NCBI RefSeq assembly: GCF_000317635.1
Contig: NC_019779.1
Coordinates: 620,001-684,000 of the forward strand
Reading direction: 5' to 3'
Source: Halothece sp. PCC 7418
GTDB taxonomy: Bacteria; Cyanobacteriota; Cyanobacteriia; Cyanobacteriales; Rubidibacteraceae
Length of the DNA: 64,000 nucleotides
Position numbers and translations under genes: made by a program
The notes under the pieces: generated by a model
Seen by the model: the letters and a program-made list of their open reading frames with translations, nothing else
Told to the model about the DNA's origin: nothing
The model's database searches: none
Shown: positions 20,401 to 27,620 of the stretch, piece after piece
Layout: each line of letters begins with the position of its first letter
Numbering within the stretch: the stretch's first letter is position 1

Positions 20401-21602
20401 TGCAGAGGAATGTTTGACCCATCGGGATTCTGATTGTAGGAGTCAAACACATAGCCAAAGACATCGGTGCCAGCAATGGGCGTAACGGGTAAGGTGGTGA
20501 AATCAGCCGTTTCTCTCCCCCCAGGGGTGCCATCCCCATCGGCATCTAAAGCTGTGCCATCGGTAAGGGTAATCTCATCACCATCCACGACCGCACGCAC
20601 TTCTGTAGAGGCAGGTAAGGGGTCATCATAGAAGAAGGTAGCAAATTCATTGGTGCTGGAAACCTGAATCCGTCCCGGAATTTCCTCACCGTTGGCAATT
20701 AAAAAGATACTCTCTTCATTGATAGTCGCAGGATCAATCTCTTGTCCAAACCGAACAATGGTTTCACGAGTTAACGCAACCATTTCTTCCCCATTGGTAG
20801 GAGAAATTTGTACAGGTTCGATGTTGTCAGCCGTGTCATCATTGACTTGAACCGTCACGGTTTCTGCTGTGGAAACATTCCCGGCTGCATCTTCTGCAGT
20901 AATCTCTAGAGAGAAGGTATTGGGGGAGGTCTCAAAATCATTGGCGGGGCTGGTGACCCCAGTTGCGGTTAAACTAAGAACCCCATTCTCATCAATGGTA
21001 AAAAAGCCATCCTCATTCCCCCCGGTAATAGCAAAGCCTACCACTTCTCGATTATCACTGGCTTCTACCGTGGCAATAGGACTTCCTTGTTCTAAATTTT
21101 CCTGGAAGGATAAAACTTGGTCTGCTGTAACCTCTGGTGAGGTGGTATCTTCAGCAGACGGGAGAAAACTCTCGATATGAGCAGTAATCGCGCTGTCATC
21201 AGTCCGAGTCGCACCATCCCCAATTGCGCCCTCAATTAACGCCTCACCTGTAAAACCAGCAAAGGCGCGAATGGCGAGAATTCCGTCGCTCAGAGCGGCT
21301 GTTGTGCCATTCCCATCTACATCGAGGAGATTCTCCGCAGACTCCAGATAGCTCAAAATCGCTTCTGCTTCGGTACGGGTTGCTCCTTCTGTTGCTACTG
21401 CTCCGCTAATTAGGGCTTCCCCAGTAAACCCTGCCAGAAACCGAATCACCAAGATACCATCGGTGAGTGCTGAAACTTCACCATTGCCATCGATATCCCA
21501 CGTAACTCCATTATTTGCTGCCAAAACTACTGGTAACTCACGATCCGTAAATAACGGATCCAGACCTGCTGCCACACGCGCCCTATTTTCTGTAATTCCC
21601 AT
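11433..21602 (-). CDS. Giant secreted PPC-repeat protein with lysozyme-like domain
   Basis: 3389 residues, acidic, no signal peptide. Modules in order: two dockerin/EF-hand-like repeats (DIDGNGEVSALTDGILVIR near 36 and DVDGNGTTAALSDGILAIR near 94); cadherin-like domain (150-255); SbsA-type Ig domain (260-375); carboxypeptidase-regulatory-like domain (380-490); Gly/Asp/Ser linker of GDGS/GDGN units (667-723); a pesticin/T4-lysozyme-like domain (about 730-905) with E740 in NEEGG and T760/D766 in VTIGTGVDLGG; a calcium-binding DSDEDGLSN segment (about 1057); LVIVD-type beta-propeller repeats (1105-1417); further Ig/SbsA-like domains (1420-1635); then about 17 PPC-type beta-sandwich domains (FTGTEGQRLYFDSL-like cores, 1640-3340). 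The start ATG has GGGAGA upstream. It is likely an extracellular, type-I-secreted protein that binds polymers or surfaces, with a possible peptidoglycan-cleaving module. Domain names rest on motif reading only. Confidence 0.85.
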   Translation of the reverse strand: MGITENRARVAAGLDPLFTDRELPVVLAANNGVTWDIDGNGEVSALTDGILVIRFLAGFTGEALISGAVATEGATRTEAEAILSYLESAENLLDVDGNGTTAALSDGILAIRAFAGFTGEALIEGAIGDGATRTDDSAITAHIESFLPSAEDTTSPEVTADQVLSFQENLEQGSPIATVEASDNREVVGFAITGGNEDGFFTIDENGVLSLTATGVTSPANDFETSPNTFSLEITAEDAAGNVSTAETVTVQVNDDTADNIEPVQISPTNGEEMVALTRETIVRFGQEIDPATINEESIFLIANGEEIPGRIQVSSTNEFATFFYDDPLPASTEVRAVVDGDEITLTDGTALDADGDGTPGGRETADFTTLPVTPIAGTDVFGYVFDSYNQNPDGSNIPLQGVNIRLDALDIEATTDETGFFRLEDVPAPEFFAYIDGSEAVPVANEGVEIQSTQYASLGKPFHSVPGEEVQLSMEGEVMDIFLPQMAVEDQVELSPDQDTDVSFGETSLQLLQQTVPDADPEMLAQTTVTFPAGSAQDDEGNLATRAQIVPVAPDRIPGSLPPGQDPELVISVQAGGENGFNREAQGGATNFDVPAPVEFPNMEGLEPGETSLLWSFNHDAGEWEVNGTMTVSEDGQTIVSDEGVGIQAPGWHFTNPGSPVGPGNPTGGDGSGDGNGDGSGDGSGDGSGDGSGDGNGDGSGDGSGDGNGDGSGDGSGDGDGGNDPAEEQIDIDFISNEEGGQQTEGYIPDAPGNMSGVTIGTGVDLGGLDIDELDIPDNLKDKLRPYEGKQGEEAEEFLNENPLSINEQEADTLDRAVKDEIFSDLQRRYNQNSDIPFNQLPPEAQTVIADVATQYGPNLENRTPNFWNEVTEQRWEDAINNLRDFGDDFPSRRNREADLLEDALAQGNIDQNSGGDGGGQIVAPTQGSSANGQSEPLQQENNQLVRANSINTSRTESLLNSSTTTVTLANQTTLVPQGEKTHYFAIFNLDRDTIEIRGKSETGVALESPVVLAPNTNYRVFVLQADTQWHGYHDFTTLDSGVGVGLTDIRIGPKVFIDSDEDGLSNTAEFILGTNAGQKSTSNDGISDGAKFEQGLDLFGGQGFPTGIISTLPLQGEAQEIVVEGSTENARDQFAYLATGSHGLAIVDVSQFDNPIVFGQLDLPGNATDIDVDADLQLAAVATNDGGLQIVDVSDPMLPVLTRTAEINTNQTNRVEVVEGIAYAAVDNQLQAIDLLTGDLLETITLQGSQITGIAQEGSFLYTMSDNNTLQAVDISNEIPVARGNISLDNGGGQLFVGNGIAYATASSFFRGGFSTVDVSDPENLTLISGSDVASPNIAPQEAIIANGSGQGILIGTAGDNAFDLIDLSDPANTDTFSTLLTRFSLSAAPQDVAVGSGIAFVATNSGLEVVNYLPFDAQGQAPNVTISTPADIDADTEGIQALEGATIPINTDVTDDVQVRNVQLLVDGEVVSNDVSFPFDFSTIAPSITPDVNSTEIQVRATDTGGNSTLSNPLTINLVEDTFAPEVVDTTPAEGGRRRIINSIAVRFNEGIDTDLLDLNGITLTNLGEDGTLGTEDDAVVPLTDLRTRNLDRTVVVTPNEEEFTPNDYQLSIDANIISDRAGNALASPFSFNFTKRPLQIDLSLTETVAETLFPGENEIFTFEGTSGQRLYYDGLTTVDGIRSTLFSPTGAELFDINTERDRDPFSLIESGTYRLIVDGGFDNANGDFSFQLSSLDAIPTLELDTTITGALNPLESQVFQFSGIAGQRLYLDNIETDDRSGGNWRVYNQANQVINSDSIGDDFEITLPTDGNFILVVESSSSDPLNYSFQVVSAETTTTELTLGETVTDSIAEPGEINIYTFEGTPGQQLYFDGLDQESNIYAELLSPSGNRIFGEWTNRDETPVTLTESGTYQLMIDPSGETTGDYNFNLFDIGASTELTFDTAITGTIDPGLESQVFQFAGTEGQQLYFDSLADVSGADWLLYNPGNDYLFWRSLGSDQEVTLPSDGLYSLILDGTSSDSTTNYNFQVTTPETTTTELTLNTPVANSISESGETDIYTFTGTAGQQLYFDGLDESSDIYVELLTPSGNRLFWEWTDQDGNPVTLIESGTYQLMIDPSGETTGDYNFNLFDIGASTELTFDTAITGTIDPGLESQVFQFTGTEGQQLYFDSLADVSGGRWLLYDPANQNLFNVGLSSDREVTLPSDGNYSLILDGSTPNGTINYNFEVTTLETVTTALTLGEAISSEISQAGEADIFTFTGSTGQRLYFDGLSSDNNLDIELFSPSGDRLLNVDTDRDRAPFSLVESGTYEVVINPSGNTTGNYNFRLTDITTATDLTFGTAVSDTLDPGKETDLYKFTGSEGQRLDFDNLGSGSSANWRLYDPANQIVFSRSLNSDQNNVLLPGDGTYVLEIDGEAPDSTINYNFQVNDVSDAAVTPSGFGTAQTGTLEAGNTQTFTFDAPAGLQVFFDDLGTPDDLRFDLDHPDGSRVFSSESSDRETFTLTQSGTYTLTVRGEDETSTGDFNFQFLNLAADSTELTFNTPTTETLAAATTKIFRFDGTAGQQLNFDSRSNTDFDVDVKLWSPSDQRLVRETSGDLDTEPFTLTETGTHFLVIDHQEDVANDYSFTLFDIATTTALTFDTPINGTLDPGLEKQIFQFTGTEGQRLYFDSLNSATGGRWFLYNSANQVILNGRLDSDGEVTLPTDGGYYLGLDGRTADSTVDYNFQVVTPETTTTELTLGTPISSSIADSGEIDRYTFTGSAGQRLYFDGLDSDSNLNAELFTPSSDRRLSIDTDRDGTPFTLIENGTYELIIDPNGATTGDYNFNLFDLGAATELEFDTPITGTLDPGIESQVFQFTGTEGQRLYFDSLNTATGGRWRLYDPANQEILDRRLDSDQEVTLPSDGNYSLILDGSNNESTVNYNFEVVTPETTTTELTLGTPISSSIADSGDIDRYTFTGSAGQRLVFDGLDSDSNLFAELFTPSSDRPLSLDTDRDGTPFTLIENGTYELIIDPNGATTGDYNFNLFDLGAATELEFDTPITGTLDPGIESQVFQFTGTEGQRLYFDSLNTATGGRWRLYDPANQEILDRRLDSDQEVTLPSDGNYSLILDGSSSDTTVNYNFQVVTPETTTTELTLGTPTSGSITNSGEIDKFTFTGAAGQKLFFDGLDSDSNLFAELFSPSGDRRFSEFTDRNENPFSLLEKGTYELIIDPNGATTGDYNFNLFDLDAATELEFETEISGTLDPGMESQVFQFTGTEGQELTFDSLSSGSNGTWQVYSPANESISFSNSLNRDFDVELPGDGIYFLVLEGFATSGTINYQFQVSSDEATESLQASVFSSPSSNSLIAATPQNLDAIIPDRDSITSNGINTSDLSEDDFLFT
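12180..13380. repeat. 597-bp tandem repeat (pairs of PPC domains)
   Basis: Near-identical DNA blocks recur at a 597-base spacing (for example the same sequence at 12399 and 12996), each encoding a 199-residue pair of A- and B-type PPC domains. More diverged pairs continue up to about 16.6 kb. Identity is highest toward the protein's C-terminal end, suggesting recent duplication there. Confidence 0.85.
19438..19593. repeat. 12-bp microsatellite-like repeat encoding GDGS/GDGN
   Basis: Tandem CCATCGCCACTG/CCATCGCCATTG units encode the flexible Gly-Asp-Ser/Asn linker of the 3389-aa protein. The unit is a multiple of three, so copy-number change keeps the frame. The open frames seen on both strands here are a by-product of the repeat. 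Confidence 0.9.
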
Positions 21603-22093
21603 CGCTATTCTCCCGATTCCCTGGTAACTCTGAGTTAATTCAGATCAGAGATATTTAAGTAGGTCAAAATGAAATAAACTTAGGGTCAGTGTACAATTCA
21701 AAATGCTCCCTGTCAATTAAATTGAAGAATATAAAACACAGTTAGAGCGGTTTTCAATTCTTCTTAAAACCCTGATTAACGCTCTCCTTTTTTTCTTCAG
21801 TTGCTGTATGAGATTACTTTCTTCATTAAAGTTTTCAATTTGATAAGTTTCTTAATGTAAATACAGAATAGTTATCCTATACCAAGTACACCATCTCATC
21901 TGAAATCCAAAAAAGTTGGCTAGACATCGATCCCATCTTATTAAGGGAGGAGAAGGGGGAATTCTTTGGTAGCAACCATTGGAATATTCCATCTAAGAAG
22001 AAAAGTCAATTGCTAATCGAATTCAAATTGTTAGCCAAGTTAGTAATAAAATAAAAATCGAATTCTTGAAATTAAGAAATATCAGTCACTGTA
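21603..22093. other. Divergent promoter region
   Basis: 491 AT-rich bases between the start of the 3389-aa gene (minus) and the start of the haloperoxidase-RTX gene (plus). It should hold both promoters. A purine-rich AAGGGAGGAGAAGGGGGAAT segment (about 21943-21962) resembles the G-run dispersed repeat seen elsewhere. No gene or RNA was recognised. Confidence 0.5.
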
Positions 22094-24268
22094 ATGGTAC
22101 AACTAAATTTAGATCCCATCACGCAGAGAGTGATGATTGATGATCGCAGTCCAACTATTTCGGCACTGTGGGATCAAGCGGTTCAAGAGGCAGTGGTCAA
22201 TACCTCCGCAGGACCGACAATTGGGTCTCGCGCCTATGCAATGGTTCACACAGGAATATATAATGCTTGGGCTGCTTATGACCCGATCGCGCTCTCGACT
22301 CAACTTCCCAGGGAATTACAGCGTCCTCCTGCTGAACAGACGAAAGCCAATCAACAAGAAGCAATGAGTTTCGCTGCCTATCGCATCTTGACAGACCTTT
22401 TTCCTTCTGAAGTTGCCCTATTTGATAACTTAATGGCAGAATTAGGGTTCGATCCCGACAATCGCACCACAAATCTCTCCACGCCAGCAGGAGTGGGTAA
22501 TGTTTCAGCCCAAGCACTGCTTGAATTCCGTCGTCAAGATGGGTCGAATCAACTCGGCACTGATCCCAATGGCGAGATCGCGCTTCCCTATTCTGACACC
22601 AGTAACTATCAACCCGTAAATTCTCCAGATGAAACAAGAATCATCGATCAATGGACACCAGAACGAGTTCCCATTGATGCTGAACCTGGAACGGAAGATC
22701 GGATTCAAGAATTTTTGACCCCTCATTGGCAAAGCGTCGAACCCTTTGCCATTGCTTCCGATGGGGAGTTACGGCCAGAAGCCCCAGAACCCTTTTTACT
22801 GACCGAAGCAGAGGTTAACCTAGAACAAGGCACGATTACCCTCAGTGATGGGTCTGTCCTTGCAATTACCCCTGCACTGGTGGGAACCGTGATTAATCCC
22901 GCCTTTATTGAACAAGCAGAGACAATTGTTGAAGTCAGCGCCAATCTCACGGACGAGCAAAAAATAATCGCTGAATTTTGGGAAGATGGCGGAGGAACGT
23001 CTTATCCCCCCGGAACCTGGTTAACTTTTGGTCAGTTTGTCTCAGCGCGAGACAACCATTCCCTCGCTGAAGATGCCCAATTATTTTTCGCCTTGGGGAA
23101 TGCCGTCTTTGATGCTGGGATTGCCACTTGGGAAGCAAAGCGTTTCTATGATTATGTGCGTCCAGTGCGAGCAATTCGAGATTTGGGTCAGCTTGGTCTG
23201 TTGGGTGAATTTGATGCCGATCTGGGAGGGTTCGCGATCGAAGCATGGCAGCCCGATCAAGGCACGGAAAGGATTCTTGCCACTGATTTCTTAACCTATC
23301 AAACCCCAGGCAGCGATCCCTCTCCTCCCTTCGCTGAATATACTTCTGGACACAGTGGCTTTAGTGCCGCAGCAGCGACAGTTTTAGAACTATTTACTGG
23401 CAGCGAGACATTTGACGCTTCTGTGACGTTTAAAGCGGGATCATCTCGCTTTGAACCAGAGATTACCCCTGAATCTCCAGTTACCCTAAGCTGGGAGACT
23501 TTTCGAGAGGCTGCGGACGAAGCGGGAATTTCCCGAATTTACGGGGGTATTCATTTTGATGATGGAGACCTTAACGGTCGTACTTTGGGAACTGAAGTGG
23601 GAGAAGCGGTCTGGGAAGAAAGCAGCTTTTTCGTCGGGGGCGGTTCCACATCGGTTTTTGGTTCTTTAGAAGCGGACATCATTGATTCAGAAACCAGTTC
23701 CGATTTTGATGGTCAGCGCGACCTCATCTTCAGTGGTACGGGTGATGATGTGGTTGATACCTCTCAGGCTGTTTTCGGGAAAAATCGGGTTTATGGAGGC
23801 AGCAGCGATGATGAACTATTTGCAGGGGAAAACGATCGCCTGTTTGGAGGAACGGGAAACGATACCTTAGAAGCGTCGGAAAGCAGAGGAGGCAATCGAC
23901 TCTATGGCGGTGCTGGGGATGATATATTTTTCAATGGTAGCAGCGATCGCGCTTTCGGAGGTGTTGGCAATGATACTTTCTTCATGGGAGAAGCCAGTGG
24001 TAACAATATGATTACAGGTGGATCAGACGCAGACATTTTCGCGATCGCCAATGCGGGGTTTCCTGAATCCCCAAACACGATCACGGATTTTACCAGTGGC
24101 GTTGATCTTCTTCAGATTGGGGGAATTGGCGAATTAAATGAATTTGCTGATTTGAGCCTGACTGAGAGTGAAGTTGGTACAACTGTCAGTTTTGGCGCGA
24201 TCGCGTTTGCCATTTTACAAGGAGTTACCGCGAGCAGTCTCGATAGTAATGACTTTAGCTTGTTTTAG
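22094..24268 (+). CDS. Vanadium-dependent haloperoxidase-like enzyme with RTX tail
   Basis: 724 residues. The N-terminal ~530 residues belong to the PAP2/vanadium haloperoxidase superfamily and carry the full vanadate/phosphate-binding set: K349-x6-R356-P (KRFYDYVRP), SGH with H420 (YTSGHSGFSAAA), and R481-x5-H487 (SRIYGGIHFDD). This fits either a vanadium haloperoxidase (halide oxidation with H2O2) or a related phosphatase. The C-terminal part (about 545-640) has degenerate RTX calcium-binding nonapeptides (RLFGGTGNDTL, RLYGGAGDDIF, AFGGVGNDTF), then an ITGGSDADIFAI-type end domain. RTX repeats and lack of a signal peptide indicate type I secretion. It is transcribed divergently from the giant PPC gene; both may act outside the cell. 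Confidence 0.85.
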   Translation: MVQLNLDPITQRVMIDDRSPTISALWDQAVQEAVVNTSAGPTIGSRAYAMVHTGIYNAWAAYDPIALSTQLPRELQRPPAEQTKANQQEAMSFAAYRILTDLFPSEVALFDNLMAELGFDPDNRTTNLSTPAGVGNVSAQALLEFRRQDGSNQLGTDPNGEIALPYSDTSNYQPVNSPDETRIIDQWTPERVPIDAEPGTEDRIQEFLTPHWQSVEPFAIASDGELRPEAPEPFLLTEAEVNLEQGTITLSDGSVLAITPALVGTVINPAFIEQAETIVEVSANLTDEQKIIAEFWEDGGGTSYPPGTWLTFGQFVSARDNHSLAEDAQLFFALGNAVFDAGIATWEAKRFYDYVRPVRAIRDLGQLGLLGEFDADLGGFAIEAWQPDQGTERILATDFLTYQTPGSDPSPPFAEYTSGHSGFSAAAATVLELFTGSETFDASVTFKAGSSRFEPEITPESPVTLSWETFREAADEAGISRIYGGIHFDDGDLNGRTLGTEVGEAVWEESSFFVGGGSTSVFGSLEADIIDSETSSDFDGQRDLIFSGTGDDVVDTSQAVFGKNRVYGGSSDDELFAGENDRLFGGTGNDTLEASESRGGNRLYGGAGDDIFFNGSSDRAFGGVGNDTFFMGEASGNNMITGGSDADIFAIANAGFPESPNTITDFTSGVDLLQIGGIGELNEFADLSLTESEVGTTVSFGAIAFAILQGVTASSLDSNDFSLF

Positions 24269-24344
24269 GAGTTTCAATTTCGAGAAAATGCTCATGATCA
24301 GTTTGCAACAGTCGGATGGTGATCATATTTGCATCAACCTAACG

Positions 24345-24471
24345 CGCGATCGCGCAGCGACGATTCATCCGCAACCTCTTCAGTAAGGGCATGACAATTG
24401 AGGAAATTGCAGAAGTCACTGAGCTTTCCTCGGAAGAAGTCACTCAACTCATTAATCAAGATGAACAGTAG
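24345..24471 (+). pseudogene. 3'-terminal remnant of an Rpn-family nuclease gene
   Basis: Only the last ~40 codons of the gene found intact just downstream remain: they encode RNLFSKGMTIEEIAEVTELS-like sequence ending INQDEQ and a stop. Homology to the full copies begins abruptly at the HIP1-containing CGCGATCGCGCAGCGACG, at the exact 986-base offset of the tandem array. Sequence before this is unrelated. It is a truncated member of the array. Confidence 0.85.
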
Positions 24472-24590
24472 CTTAGTAGCGCGATCTCATCTTCGCTTGG
24501 GATTGATGCGCATTGCCATCGCCCTTTCAATTCTGCCCAAAATTAGGGAACTCAAGATGAGATAATAAGAAAAACTCATTCCTGATTCTT

Positions 24591-25457
24591 TTGACTCGAA
24601 ATCTCCACGACCAATTTAGCAAAGACTCTCTCGCAGAACTGTTTGATCTCTTTGGCAACAGCGAGGTGGATTCTAAAGTAGCTTCCGAAGTTCGCGAAAT
24701 TGATTTCTTTTTCACCCCCGATCCCGACAAGAAAGATCAGTTAACCGCCTTAGGTTTCCTGGGAAAAATGGGGTTAACCCCTGCTGTCATTGAACCCTAC
24801 CGTAATCCCATTAACGCCCAAGAAGTCCGCAAGTGCTTGAAAAAATTGCTGGATTTAGAAGCAAGCCTGCAACGACGCTACAGAAGAGAACAAACTCCTT
24901 TTTCTGAACAAGAACTGCCCAAATTATGGATTCTTTCACCAACCATTTCTAACTCAGTGATTGAAGACTTTAACGCCAAACCTGACTTAGACAACTGGGT
25001 AGAGGGCTTTTACTTTTGTGGCGAAGGATTGAGAACCGTTCTCGTGGCGATTCACCAACTTCCTCGTGTTCCCGACACCTTATTTTTAAGGATATTTGGT
25101 CGAGGTCGAGTGCAAATGCAGGCGATTGAAGAACTGCAGCAGTTGCCAGAAACGAATCCATTTCGGGATCGGATTCTGGAAATTGTGGCGAACATGGTTG
25201 CTATCTTAGAAGTAAGACAGCAAGAGCAACAAGGTTTAGAAAGTGAAGAGAGGGAATTTCTCATGCAGTTATCAACGGTTTATACCCAACGCCTAGAAGA
25301 GGCAACTCAACAAGGCATTGAACAAGGAGTTAAACTCGCGCAGCGACGATTGATCCGAAATCTCTTCAGCAAGGGTATGACCATTGAGGAGATTGCAGAA
25401 GTCACTGAACTTTCCCCAGCAGAAGTCACTCAAATCATGAATCAAGATGAACAGTAG
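24591..25457 (+). CDS. Rpn-family recombination-promoting nuclease/putative transposase, copy 1
   Basis: 288 residues, beginning (TTG start) with TRNLHDQFSKDSLAELF. The family normally starts MTR..HDQFAK, which supports this start despite the absence of an ATG. It has a PD-(D/E)XK-type N-terminal nuclease region (SEVREIDFFFTPDPDKK), a middle domain (EGFYFCGEGLRTVLVAIHQLP), and a C-terminal helical region with an HTH-like end (GMTIEEIAEVTELSPAEVTQ). Proteins of this type promote RecA-independent recombination or behave like transposon nucleases. It is copy 1 of a tandem duplication with 986-base period; its spacer is shared with copy 2 and the upstream remnant. Confidence 0.75.
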   Translation: MTRNLHDQFSKDSLAELFDLFGNSEVDSKVASEVREIDFFFTPDPDKKDQLTALGFLGKMGLTPAVIEPYRNPINAQEVRKCLKKLLDLEASLQRRYRREQTPFSEQELPKLWILSPTISNSVIEDFNAKPDLDNWVEGFYFCGEGLRTVLVAIHQLPRVPDTLFLRIFGRGRVQMQAIEELQQLPETNPFRDRILEIVANMVAILEVRQQEQQGLESEEREFLMQLSTVYTQRLEEATQQGIEQGVKLAQRRLIRNLFSKGMTIEEIAEVTELSPAEVTQIMNQDEQ

Positions 25458-25576
25458 CTTAGTAGCGCGATCTCATCTTCGCTTGGGATTGATGCGCGTC
25501 GCCATCGTGCTTGAAATTCTGCGAAAAATTAGGGAACTCAACATGAGAGAATAGGAAAAACTTATCCCTGATTCTT

Positions 25577-26431
25577 TTGACTCGTAACCTTCACGATCAA
25601 TTTAGTAAAGATTCTCTCGAAGAATTGCTCTCTTCCTTTGGAAAAAGCGAGGTAGATTCTAAAGTGGCTTCCGAAGTCCGAGAAATTGATTTCTTTTTCA
25701 CCCCCGATCCCGACAAGAAAGATCAGTTAACCGCCTTAGGTTTCCTGGGAAAAATGGGGTTAACCTCTGCTATTATTGAACCCTATCGTAATCCGATTAA
25801 CGCCCAAGAAGTCCGCAAGTGCTTGAAAAAATTACTGGATTTGGAAGCAAGCCTGCAACGTCGCTACCGACGAGAACAAACTCCTGTCTCGGAACAAGAA
25901 CTGCCCAAATTATGGATTCTCTCACCAACTATTTCCAACTCAGTGCTGGAAGCATTTGGAGCCAAACCTGATTTAAACAACTGGGTGGAGGGGTTTTACT
26001 TTTGTGCTGAAGGATGGAGAACTGTTTTGGTTGCTATTCACCAACTCCCTCGCACTCCCGACACCTTATTCTTAAGGATATTTGGTCGCTCTCAGGTGCA
26101 AATGCAGGCGATTGAAGAAGTGCAACAGTTGCCAGAAACGAACCCATTTCGAGACAGGATTCTGGAAATTGTGGCGAACATGGTTGCTATCTTAGAAGTA
26201 AGACAGCAAGAGCAACAAGGTTTAGAAAGTGAAGAGAGGGAATTTCTCATGCAGTTATCAACGGTTTATACGCAGCGTATTCAAGAAGCTGAACAACGTG
26301 GTATCGCGATCGCGCAGCGACGATTAATCCGCAACCTCTTCAGTAAGGGGATGACCATTGAGGAGATTGCAGAAGTGACTGAGCTTTCCCCAGAAGAAGT
26401 GACTGAAATTATTAATCAAGATGAGCAGTAA
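25577..26431 (+). CDS. Rpn-family recombination-promoting nuclease/putative transposase, copy 2
   Basis: 284 residues, highly similar to the copy at 24591-25457, again with a TTG start preceded by the same CCTGATTCTT context. It differs mainly near residues 15-20, 120-150 and in a shortened segment near the C-terminus (AEQRGIAIAQRRL against the longer form in copy 1); here the DNA gains a HIP1 site (GCGATCGCG). The final HTH-like segment is intact. It converges with the beta-propeller gene at 26458, whose stop lies 26 bases away. Confidence 0.75.
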   Translation: MTRNLHDQFSKDSLEELLSSFGKSEVDSKVASEVREIDFFFTPDPDKKDQLTALGFLGKMGLTSAIIEPYRNPINAQEVRKCLKKLLDLEASLQRRYRREQTPVSEQELPKLWILSPTISNSVLEAFGAKPDLNNWVEGFYFCAEGWRTVLVAIHQLPRTPDTLFLRIFGRSQVQMQAIEEVQQLPETNPFRDRILEIVANMVAILEVRQQEQQGLESEEREFLMQLSTVYTQRIQEAEQRGIAIAQRRLIRNLFSKGMTIEEIAEVTELSPEEVTEIINQDEQ

Positions 26432-26457
26432 ATTGTCCGCGCGATCGCGCTATTCAT

Positions 26458-27507
26458 TCATTCTCCCCAGCGTTTCCACTTGCCATAGTCGGTTCCGTCA
26501 CTCACGGCTAACCCAATTTGATGTTGGCTTGTTAATTCATCGCTCCCGCCTTCATTTGCCCCAATATAATACAGATACCAACTGCCATCAGCTAGAGGTA
26601 CAACACAAGGAGTTCCCACCGCACGGGCATCCCAACGACCCGACCCTGAAGGGGCATGGGCAAAGACTGACCCCCCAATCTCATCCCCATCTTGTTTTTC
26701 CCAATGGTATCCGTCACTGGAAGTGGCAATGCCAATACAATGATAGCTGCTGTTGTTCACCCCTTCGTAGAACATGACATATTCGTTGCCAATGGGAAGC
26801 ACATGGCGGGTTCCCACACCCCGCTCATCAAAACGTCCAGGAGATCCAGAACCTAACACTTCACCCACTTTTTCCCACTGTAAGCCATCTTCTGAGACCG
26901 CTAGCCCCACTAAAAAGCCCTTTTCTGGATTCAGGGTATGATAATACATTTTCCAAGAACCATCATTTTCCCGCAGCACTTGCGGAAAGCCACAGAATAA
27001 TTCGTCGAACGCACCAGACTCACCCGTTGGTAACAAGGCACCGCGATCAGGTCCTTCCAGACGGATCCAATTTAAACCGTCCCCGGAAACCGCACAACCA
27101 GGTTGCATCCGAATCCCTTTTGCTTTCATATTGCCCACTGGGGTGAAATCATGGTCGCCGCCAAAGTACCAAAGCCAATACAAGCCATCACGAACAGTAA
27201 CATCACTAACGCCGACATGGGCAGAATCGAACCGATTCGGATCAGGATGGGGTTCAAACACAGACCCCATGGTCAGCGGTCCTGACACGCGTTCCCAATG
27301 GATGCCATCGTCCGAAATTGCTAAACCACAGCGACCCGTGGGCAAATTAATCTCCCGATCAAACTCGGGATCGCGCCCATAGTACCACATCCGCCACTTT
27401 CCATCAGAACAGCGCAAAACACAAGGGGAGGACACTCGCTCTGAGTCCCACCACCCTGGTGCACCCGGTTTTAAGATCAGTCCCAGTTCCTCTGTTTGTT
27501 GGCTCAT
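26458..27507 (-). CDS. Five-bladed beta-propeller, glycosidase-like (GH43/GH32 fold) protein
   Basis: 349 residues, no signal peptide. Repeated blades end in LAISDDGIHWER, CAVSGDGLNWIRL, LAVSEDGLQWEKV, IATSSDGYHWEK and LAVSDGTDYGKW, with [WY]xMYY/WLWYFGG strands between, typical of the glycosyl hydrolase family 43/32/62-like five-bladed propeller. Substrate and catalytic residues cannot be assigned with certainty; such cytoplasmic cyanobacterial proteins are annotated only as glycosidase-like. It is divergent from the Rieske oxygenase gene at 27621, with a 113-base shared promoter region. Confidence 0.72.
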   Translation of the reverse strand: MSQQTEELGLILKPGAPGWWDSERVSSPCVLRCSDGKWRMWYYGRDPEFDREINLPTGRCGLAISDDGIHWERVSGPLTMGSVFEPHPDPNRFDSAHVGVSDVTVRDGLYWLWYFGGDHDFTPVGNMKAKGIRMQPGCAVSGDGLNWIRLEGPDRGALLPTGESGAFDELFCGFPQVLRENDGSWKMYYHTLNPEKGFLVGLAVSEDGLQWEKVGEVLGSGSPGRFDERGVGTRHVLPIGNEYVMFYEGVNNSSYHCIGIATSSDGYHWEKQDGDEIGGSVFAHAPSGSGRWDARAVGTPCVVPLADGSWYLYYIGANEGGSDELTSQHQIGLAVSDGTDYGKWKRWGE

Positions 27508-27620
27508 GCGGTCACCTCAAGATATTTTTTGTTGCTTGTATCGTAACAGAAGGCATCATCGAACCAGTTGAAACGAAGAATTAGAATAAAGACTAAACGC
27601 CTAATATTTATTGACCTGTC

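Larger units (their letters stand above)
24345..26431 (+). repeat. Tandem array with 986-bp period (Rpn-family genes)
   Basis: One 3' remnant and two full genes share coding sequence and the ~120-base spacer (CTTAGTAGCGCGATCTCATC ... ATTCTTTTGACTCG). The offset is 986 bases from the remnant to copy 1 and from copy 1 to copy 2. The array likely arose by unequal recombination. Confidence 0.88.
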
